DNA of 39,845 nt, from positions 1 to 39,845 of the forward strand of contig JAIOPQ010000038.1 in NCBI GenBank assembly GCA_021413825.1, written 5' to 3'. A program made the translations under genes and the position numbers. The notes beneath the pieces were generated by a model. That model was given only the letters and a program-made list of their open reading frames with translations. It had not been told where the DNA came from and searched no databases. This stretch comes from Spirochaetia bacterium (GTDB lineage: Bacteria > Spirochaetota > Leptospiria > Leptospirales > Leptonemataceae). Shown piece after piece: positions 34,364-39,845 of the stretch. How positions within the stretch are numbered: the first letter of the stretch is position 1; the number at the start of each line of letters is the position of its first letter.

Positions 34364-35755
34364 ATGAAACGAATCAGGCAAATACGATTTATTAGCGCGT
34401 TGGTTTTGACCGGGATTTTTGTAATTCCGGGCTTCGACGGCACTGGCTTCTCTCATCAGGTGGAAAGTGTGCCTACCGTGGAGCTCTTGATGCAGGAAGT
34501 CCCCGCTCCAAGCGAGTGGGCTCGACGCAGATTGAACAATGTTGCGGCGGCCATGCAGGGTTTCCTGAACGATCGCACGGGAACTCCTTCTGTTCCAACT
34601 GCCTTTGTTTCCGTTCACTCCGTAGTTTCTCCTACTCCAATTCTTGAAGCTAAGGAAGCAATGGATCGTAACACGACCATGAGCCTGGCTTCGCTTACAA
34701 AACCCCTCACGGCAACCGGTGTTCTCATTCTTGTCGATCAAGGTCGCCTGCGTCTCGATGATCCAATCTCCCGTTATATTCCTGAATTCAAAATGGAGCG
34801 GCGTGATCTTAATAGTCCGCTGATTACCGTGCGTCATCTTCTTCAGCAGACCTCAGGCATTCCCTATGCTGGAAGATCGGCTACCGTGCCCAGCGGCATT
34901 GAAGGATTTTTCATGCCGAAGCAAATGTATCCGGCTGGATCGCATCATGAATATTCAAACTCCAACTATGAACTCCTATCTCTTCTAATAGAACGTGTTA
35001 CCGGACAAAAATACGCAGAGTACATGCAGGAAGCTCTGTTTGAACCATTGCACATGACGCATTCGCGTGCTGGCTTTGGTTTCTCAGGCGCATCGGGTGT
35101 ACAAAGCTCTGCCTCAGACCTCTCCAACTTTGCACGCATGCTGCTCAGCTGGGGTAAATTTGAAAACAAACAGATCCTCAGTGCAGATTTGATCCGCGAA
35201 ATGTTCATGCCTCCACCGCACATTCCAGTTTCTCAAAACATGTCTTACTATGCTATGGGTTGGAAAGTAAACGTTGCAAAGGGCCGTGTAGTTGAGGCGT
35301 ATCATCCTGGAGTCTGGTTTCATATTTTGACGGATCTCAGGATCTTTCCGGCCAAGAAAATGTTTTTTGTAATCCTCTCAAATCCGCCTGTTTACAAGTC
35401 AGACGCTGCAACCGAGTTCCTGGGCTATGCCACAGGCAATGCTCGTCGAGTCGTGTCGTATATGGGCTCCCCGGAAGATCTGGAAACCATGCGCGTTACC
35501 CAGCCAGATCAGGGTCAACTGTCCGCTTATTCTGGCCAGTACATGAACAGTGACGGTGTGCTACTTGAGATTCAAGTCCAGGGGCGTAACCTGGTGCGCA
35601 AGATTAACCGTGATCTGCGCTTACTTTCTCCTATTTCTGATTATGAGTTTGGCGGAGATGGAAATGCAATTCCGCATGAGTTTGTTTATAGAAACGGTCA
35701 ACTGGCTGGCCTGAGCACACCTGGCGGTTACTACGAACGCCGCATGCCGCGCTAG
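34364..35755 (+). CDS. S12 (class C beta-lactamase-like) serine hydrolase, secreted
   Basis: A 463-residue protein starting at ATG 34364, with a hydrophobic signal or anchor at about residues 7-24. It carries SLTK (Ser110, Lys113), YSN (Tyr197) and HPGVW in the HxG position, the S12 catalytic set, followed by a C-terminal beta domain. It is clearly related to the divergent neighbour on the other strand (same domain order, Ser only two residues apart, same Tyr number), but the intergenic gap is only 33 bases. Substrate unknown: beta-lactam, D-peptide or ester hydrolysis are all possible for the family. Confidence 0.87.
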   Translation: MKRIRQIRFISALVLTGIFVIPGFDGTGFSHQVESVPTVELLMQEVPAPSEWARRRLNNVAAAMQGFLNDRTGTPSVPTAFVSVHSVVSPTPILEAKEAMDRNTTMSLASLTKPLTATGVLILVDQGRLRLDDPISRYIPEFKMERRDLNSPLITVRHLLQQTSGIPYAGRSATVPSGIEGFFMPKQMYPAGSHHEYSNSNYELLSLLIERVTGQKYAEYMQEALFEPLHMTHSRAGFGFSGASGVQSSASDLSNFARMLLSWGKFENKQILSADLIREMFMPPPHIPVSQNMSYYAMGWKVNVAKGRVVEAYHPGVWFHILTDLRIFPAKKMFFVILSNPPVYKSDAATEFLGYATGNARRVVSYMGSPEDLETMRVTQPDQGQLSAYSGQYMNSDGVLLEIQVQGRNLVRKINRDLRLLSPISDYEFGGDGNAIPHEFVYRNGQLAGLSTPGGYYERRMPR

Positions 35756-35833
35756 TCTCAGAGAGCCTCGTTAAGCGACTTAGGTCGCCCGAAATCTGCT
35801 TGTAATGCTCTGCGGGCTTGTCCCGTTACCCTG

Positions 35834-37033
35834 ATGGGTCAATCAAATCGTAAATGGGTAGTGCTGGCAGCTTTCGCTTCGGTTGCAATGGTCAGCCAGA
35901 TGCTCTGGCTGAATTTCGCTCCAATATTGGGATATGTTCAAACCCGTTATGCGGTAACTGAAACCGTAGCAAGCCTCCTGATTATTGTATTCCCCTTGCT
36001 CTATGTATTCCTGTCTATTCCGGCCGGGATGTGGATCGATCGAAGCGGATACCATACACCGGTTGCAGCCGGGGCTGTGCTCCAGGGCCTCTGTTCCCTT
36101 GCTCGCATCTACGATGATAGCTTCGTAATTCTTGTAATAGCTCAGACTGGAATTGCAATCGCACAACCATTCATTGTAAACGGAATTTCTAAACTCGCGA
36201 CTGAATGGTTCGATGAATCACAGGGTGCGATTGCTACTGGGATTGGAACCATGGGAATGTTTTTTGGAATGGCCCTGGCGCTTGCAGGCACTCCTGTACT
36301 TGTAGAAACATTCTCTTTTAGGATCTCAATGATTCTGTTTGGTTTACTATCTATGGCATGCGCGATCTTTTTTATCCTGGCCGATCCTAAAGCAAATCAA
36401 TCTGAGACAAATAACACAACCCTGGGATCCACCTTGCGTAGCCTCGTTCCAATTTTGAAAAACAGAACGTTGCTTTTGATCTTCTTCCTATCCTTCCTTG
36501 GACTTGGATTTTTTAACGGTTTAACTACCTGGCTAGAATTGATTCTAGCGGCCAACGGAGTGAATGCCAGGGATTCAGGACTCGCGGGGGCCACATTGAT
36601 CGCCGGAGGTGTTCTTGGCTCAGTGATTGTCCCTGCACTGTCAGATCGTTTTAAGCGCAGGAAGCCATTTGTAATTGGATGCGTTTTGATCGCGCTGTTG
36701 GCTACGTATCCATTTACAATGCAGAATTCTGTCGTACCGCTCCTGGCTATTGGAGGTTTCCTTGGATTTTTCTTTTTGCCCGCGTATGCACTCCTGCTTG
36801 AAATGTGCGCCGAGGTTGCAGGCGAAGCGCATGCTGGATCGGCCACGGGGCTTTTGATGCTGGCTGGAAACGCTGGCGGTGTAGTTGTAATTGCTGGTAT
36901 GGACGCAGTTAAGGGAGATATTACCGGATACTTTCCGTCGATTCTATTCATGCTCGGGGTGCTATTCGTGGCGCTGATTGGCGCTGTGATTGTGCGAGAG
37001 ACCTACGGATCAGCTTCGCATACGCGAAGTTAG
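35834..37033 (+). CDS. MFS transporter (FLVCR-like)
   Basis: A 399-residue protein with 12 predicted membrane segments in two halves separated by a polar loop near residue 188-198. The opening RKWVVLAAFASVAMVSQMLW, NFAPI, and the PAGMWIDRSG loop after helix 2 match the FLVCR-type branch of the major facilitator superfamily; the second-half loop reads DRFKRRK. Family members carry haem, choline or metabolites, and the substrate here cannot be named. No ribosome site precedes the ATG, so a slightly different start is possible. A weak hairpin lies 46 bases before it (35775-35788). Confidence 0.83.
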   Translation: MGQSNRKWVVLAAFASVAMVSQMLWLNFAPILGYVQTRYAVTETVASLLIIVFPLLYVFLSIPAGMWIDRSGYHTPVAAGAVLQGLCSLARIYDDSFVILVIAQTGIAIAQPFIVNGISKLATEWFDESQGAIATGIGTMGMFFGMALALAGTPVLVETFSFRISMILFGLLSMACAIFFILADPKANQSETNNTTLGSTLRSLVPILKNRTLLLIFFLSFLGLGFFNGLTTWLELILAANGVNARDSGLAGATLIAGGVLGSVIVPALSDRFKRRKPFVIGCVLIALLATYPFTMQNSVVPLLAIGGFLGFFFLPAYALLLEMCAEVAGEAHAGSATGLLMLAGNAGGVVVIAGMDAVKGDITGYFPSILFMLGVLFVALIGAVIVRETYGSASHTRS

Positions 37034-37069
37034 GTGGGGTTGGGTTTTTGAGGAGCACAGAGGAAGCCT

Positions 37070-37720
37070 ATGCTAGACAAATTGAGTTTTCCAGAAATTA
37101 TAAAATACCTATTCACCAGTATCATTCTCTTGTTCAGCTTAGTCATTGCCACGGGAACTACTATCCAGGATTTATCCTGGATCCCCTGGACGGACGCCAA
37201 ATTCCCTGAGATCATTACCCCAATCCTCGCAATCCTCATAGGCTATATTTGCTTTACTGCCTACCGGGGGTTGGTCTATGAATTTCTTGTGATTTGGTTT
37301 AAAGGTGGACTCGAAGAATGCTTTTCTCTCAGAACACCCAGGACATTCATCCGGGCCGTCATCGGACGTAAAATATCGATTCACCATTCCGAGCAACTAT
37401 ACTCGCTCATCAAACTGACGGACCTATCGAGGGCTTACAAGGAGTTGGGGGGACTCGTACCGCTAGGATTGCATCTATTCTACTTTGGAAGCTTTACAAT
37501 GCTGGTGGGCGGAATTTTCGGCTGCTCACTCTGCTATGTCTTTGTGTCGTGCTGCGCCCTAATTGTAACACTTTTTATGGATTTTCGGCATGAGCGTTTA
37601 GAATTTCTCATTTTTCACCGCCACGCAGATCGCGTTCGAGACTCATTGCGCCTCCTTAAGTACGGTCCTCTTGACGAAACCCCGCGAATCGATGCAAAGG
37701 AGACTCAGGTCTTTTCATGA
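37070..37720 (+). CDS. Small membrane protein of unknown function (A)
   Basis: A 216-residue protein starting at ATG 37070 after an AGAGGAAG ribosome site. Hydrophobic segments lie at about 12-32, 45-75 (long), and 135-175 (hairpin-like), giving four membrane passes with a basic soluble loop between. The C-terminal 40 residues are polar and helical (RHADRVRDSLRLLKYG). No family recognised. The stop overlaps the next gene (ATGA at 37717-37720), so the two proteins are probably made together and may interact. Confidence 0.65.
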   Translation: MLDKLSFPEIIKYLFTSIILLFSLVIATGTTIQDLSWIPWTDAKFPEIITPILAILIGYICFTAYRGLVYEFLVIWFKGGLEECFSLRTPRTFIRAVIGRKISIHHSEQLYSLIKLTDLSRAYKELGGLVPLGLHLFYFGSFTMLVGGIFGCSLCYVFVSCCALIVTLFMDFRHERLEFLIFHRHADRVRDSLRLLKYGPLDETPRIDAKETQVFS

Positions 37721-38118
37721 GAAAATTGAATCTTTACTATGGACTACTCTTACTCCTGATTTTTCTCGGGACCGGCCTCTATTTAAAATTCATATTCCGA
37801 CCTGAGAACCTTGCAAATACTACGGCCAGAATGGAAATCAGAGCGAGCCATATCTACATTCTCTTTGTTTCGTTGCTTAACATATTTTCCTCCGGCATTC
37901 ATTTGCCTTTAAGCAATAAATGGGTTCAAGGGTTGGAGCGAGTCTTTCGCTTTACGCTCATGTTAGCCGGCTTGTTGGCGGTCACTGCCTTTCTAACCGA
38001 TCATCCTGGCACTCTGCTTGATCGCAAACTTACTTTCTACGCAGTTTTGTTGTCTCTATCAAGTGCTGTGCTTTTCCTGATCGCGGCATTCCTTTCATCC
38101 CGAGCAAACTCGAGGTAG
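37717..38118 (+). CDS. Small membrane protein of unknown function (B)
   Basis: A 133-residue, four-helix membrane protein: hydrophobic stretches at about 5-28, 46-64, 72-92 and 108-128, with little soluble sequence. It overlaps gene A by four bases. No domain recognised, but the length and helix count resemble small helper or anchor proteins. A palindromic repeat occupies the following gap. Confidence 0.65.
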   Translation: MRKLNLYYGLLLLLIFLGTGLYLKFIFRPENLANTTARMEIRASHIYILFVSLLNIFSSGIHLPLSNKWVQGLERVFRFTLMLAGLLAVTAFLTDHPGTLLDRKLTFYAVLLSLSSAVLFLIAAFLSSRANSR

Positions 38119-38151
38119 CCGAGCATTCATTTTGGGATGATTGGGAAGGAT

Positions 38152-38242
38152 TAACCGCAGATGGATACAGAATAGAAATACAGATGCACGCAGATAATAC
38201 TGAACAATCAAGTCCGCGTTAATCTGCATCCATCCGTGGTTA
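38152..38242. repeat. Palindromic intergenic repeat, copy 2
   Basis: Arms 38152-38171 and 38223-38242 pair at 18 of about 20 positions (one more is a G-T pair), with TAACCGCAGATGG on the left and CCATCCGTGGTTA on the right. CCGCAGATGG (38155-38164) and the 38213-38227 segment also occur in the element at 30368-30419. Like that copy, it lies between converging genes. I recall similar ATCTGCG/CCGCGG-rich repeats from other environmental genomes, but cannot check here. Confidence 0.7.
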
Positions 38243-38253
38243 TTCTTTCTGAG

Positions 38254-39399
38254 TTATTCGATCTTCCGTGCGATTACCAGATTTGACTTGCCATGCCCCT
38301 GATAAAATCCGTAGCCAAATGCAAACGGAAGCGGATGACGTTCTTTAGCGAACGCTTCTTTCATGGCGGGCTGAACCTGCGGCGTATATTGCAACAGTGG
38401 ATAGGGATGAACGTATTCCCCGTAACACTTGAGTTTCCATTTGGAATCAAACTTATCGAATGGAATTCCTGAATCATCCTGAATGATGCGGCTGGAACGC
38501 GCCAGGACAAAGTCACGGAATTCAAAGCCGAGCTTGAAATGCATCAAATATTCTGCGGATTTAAACATTGTAATAAAGTCGCCAAACTGCTTGAAGAATC
38601 GGCCTTCTGGTTTTGCTGGATTGGCCGAATCCGGTCCAATCCGAATGCGCAAAAAGTGAAGGGTGCGATCTTCAGAATCGCCAGGGGCACGAAACGTGAT
38701 TCGAATTCCGCTCAAAACAGCCAATCTGCCTTCGCGTGGAGTTGCAACCATTGGCACAACGTTCCCGTCGGCGTTCAGTTGAACCGTTTCCACGTTTCTA
38801 ATAGTAAGTCCAAGACGCGCCGCAAAAACCAGAATGGCAGGTGTTACGCCTTCCAGGTAACGATTGGCTGTTTCTGATTTCATAGACTCGGTCCAGAAAT
38901 AGTTGCGAATTGAAATTTGACCGACCATGCGCTGCAGCGTACTCATGCCACTTACCAGCTCCTGGTCGTTAAGTTTAAACGGCTCTGGAACTGATCCAGC
39001 GTCCTCCAGCCCAATCATCAAATATTGCTTACAATCAGGGAGCATTGTGAAGAAGTTTCCGAAGTCTGCGCCACTGAGTGGATAGAATGCAAGACGGTTG
39101 TCACAAGTGTCCGGGAGCTGATCTTTCTTCCATTCGCGCATTGGAGCGAGACTTGTGCGTTCAATCGATTTCCAGGCAGTATCCATGAGCAATACATGGT
39201 TCTTATAAAAGCTAGTTTCTGTAGCTCGCTTCACTTCAGGGGAAGGGTTCTCGATTGGAAGACCGGCCAGATAGCGCGCCACCTCATTGAAGTGCGTAGA
39301 TTCAGCGGTTGATGGCGCGCCGGGTCCACCCTGGGTTTGCGGAGAACAGGCCAGCAGTACCGCAAATAGTAAAAAGAATTTAGCTTTGTGAATTTTCAT
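38254..39399 (-). CDS. Unknown lipoprotein
   Basis: A 381-residue protein with a classic lipoprotein signal (basic start, hydrophobic 8-16, LLAC with Cys18). The mature part opens with a Gly/Pro/Ser/Thr-rich spacer, then an alpha/beta body without recognisable motif; it includes LPDTCDNRLAFYPLSGADFG (about 96-115) and a C-terminal LPFAFGYGFYQGHGKSN stretch. Family not recognised. It converges with membrane protein B across the palindromic repeat and is separated from the next fragment by 96 bases in which I see nothing notable. Confidence 0.7.
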   Translation of the reverse strand: MKIHKAKFFLLFAVLLACSPQTQGGPGAPSTAESTHFNEVARYLAGLPIENPSPEVKRATETSFYKNHVLLMDTAWKSIERTSLAPMREWKKDQLPDTCDNRLAFYPLSGADFGNFFTMLPDCKQYLMIGLEDAGSVPEPFKLNDQELVSGMSTLQRMVGQISIRNYFWTESMKSETANRYLEGVTPAILVFAARLGLTIRNVETVQLNADGNVVPMVATPREGRLAVLSGIRITFRAPGDSEDRTLHFLRIRIGPDSANPAKPEGRFFKQFGDFITMFKSAEYLMHFKLGFEFRDFVLARSSRIIQDDSGIPFDKFDSKWKLKCYGEYVHPYPLLQYTPQVQPAMKEAFAKERHPLPFAFGYGFYQGHGKSNLVIARKIE

Positions 39400-39495
39400 G
39401 AATTTCCCCGGAGAAACAGCAGGAAATTTCTAAACGACTATGCAGGCAAGCCCAAATCAAGATAGCTCAGGACATGTGATTCGGGCATTCAGGGA

Positions 39496-39845
39496 TCAAC
39501 GATCTACTGTTTCAAAGTTGTGACGTTTGAGTACAAACTTCGCGCCGTCGTGACGATTCCATGCAAGTAGAGTTCGATTGCTATTGTCTTCTACAAAATA
39601 CTCGTCCACAAGTGCTGCGTTCTCTCCCGATCGCATCGTAATCTTGAAAGCGCGCCGCTGTGTCCCCATTATGACAATTTCAGCGCGCTCCGGTGCAAGG
39701 CTTCCCGACTGATAGCCCGGTTGCCTTTGCTTACCGAAGGGACCCCAATCTGGCTTTCGCACTTGCGAAGACATTAGTAATGGAAAAACCTGGAGCTTGC
39801 GAAAATGCTCTGCTTCAGGGGAGCGAGCCAGGAGTGGCATTTCAT
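39496..39845 (-). CDS. Unknown protein fragment (5' end outside window)
   Basis: The frame is open from the stop at 39496 to the right edge, so the gene may start beyond the window; an ATG at 39840 is the only start candidate seen, and nothing shows that it is used. The 114 visible residues are polar, with a beta-rich C-terminus (EIVIMGTQRRAFKITMRSGE then VDEYFVEDNSNRTLLAWNR). No domain recognised. It lies upstream of the lipoprotein gene on the same strand. Confidence 0.5.
   Translation of the reverse strand, partial: EMPLLARSPEAEHFRKLQVFPLLMSSQVRKPDWGPFGKQRQPGYQSGSLAPERAEIVIMGTQRRAFKITMRSGENAALVDEYFVEDNSNRTLLAWNRHDGAKFVLKRHNFETVDR

Noticed and set aside
35775..35788. Hairpin GCGAC-TTAG-GTCGC before the MFS gene as a terminator of the S12 gene
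   Set aside because: Only five pairs and no T-run follows, so termination cannot be supported.
36397..36951. 184-codon minus-strand frame inside the MFS transporter gene
   Set aside because: Antisense to hydrophobic helices; the product is Pro/Ala/Thr-rich and has no ribosome site.

Overview
The window is a gene-dense stretch of a bacterial chromosome. It holds about 38 protein genes, no rRNA or tRNA genes, no CRISPR array, and no transposase or integrase that I can recognise. Many products carry lipoprotein or Sec signal peptides, and there is a sugar-nucleotide epimerase and a divergent LpxC-like protein, so the host is almost certainly diderm (Gram-negative). Base composition is near balanced. 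The style of the lipoproteins and the conserved hypothetical proteins reminds me of Leptospirales-type spirochaetes; this is an impression from family resemblance, not a tested placement.

Layout. Bases 1-7712 (+) look like one long transcription unit: a MuiA-like DUF4139 protein cut by the window edge, a thiolase with serine at the nucleophile position, a large unknown protein, an M50B-like membrane peptidase, a UDP-glucuronate decarboxylase (uxs) and an LhgO-type FAD oxidoreductase. Two of the junctions are 4-base overlaps. Bases 7775-10789 (-) encode a secreted papain-family protease with four FN3 domains, then a chalcone-isomerase-like periplasmic protein. A class A beta-lactamase-like lipoprotein diverges from them (10892-12142). 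Bases 12143-13328 hold a DinB/DUF1572 protein and yaeQ back to back. Bases 13340-16605 (-) carry a membrane protein followed by trpE and trpG. Then come tmk, a DUF4505-hotdog thioesterase fusion, rmuC with a doubtful N-terminus, a STAS protein followed by a gluzincin lipoprotein, a membrane protein and a secreted cyclophilin.

Bases 22544-27199 (-) form a five-gene run ending in tldD-pmbA, the paired metalloprotease subunits. Diverging from it is an LpxC-like protein whose 3' end overlaps that of dinB by 80 bases. After an unknown protein (29692-30336) comes a minus-strand unit: an S12 serine hydrolase, a family 4 uracil-DNA glycosylase, an FMN reductase and purB. A second S12 hydrolase lies head to head with the first. 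The window closes with an MFS transporter, two coupled small membrane proteins, an unknown lipoprotein and a fragment at the edge.

The points most worth attention are the DUF4505-thioesterase fusion, the degenerate LpxC paralogue and its deep overlap with dinB, the thiolase lacking its nucleophilic cysteine, the head-to-head S12 paralogues, and two related palindromic repeats that each sit between converging genes. I see no defence island or mobile element, and no single system here that I could call wholly new.
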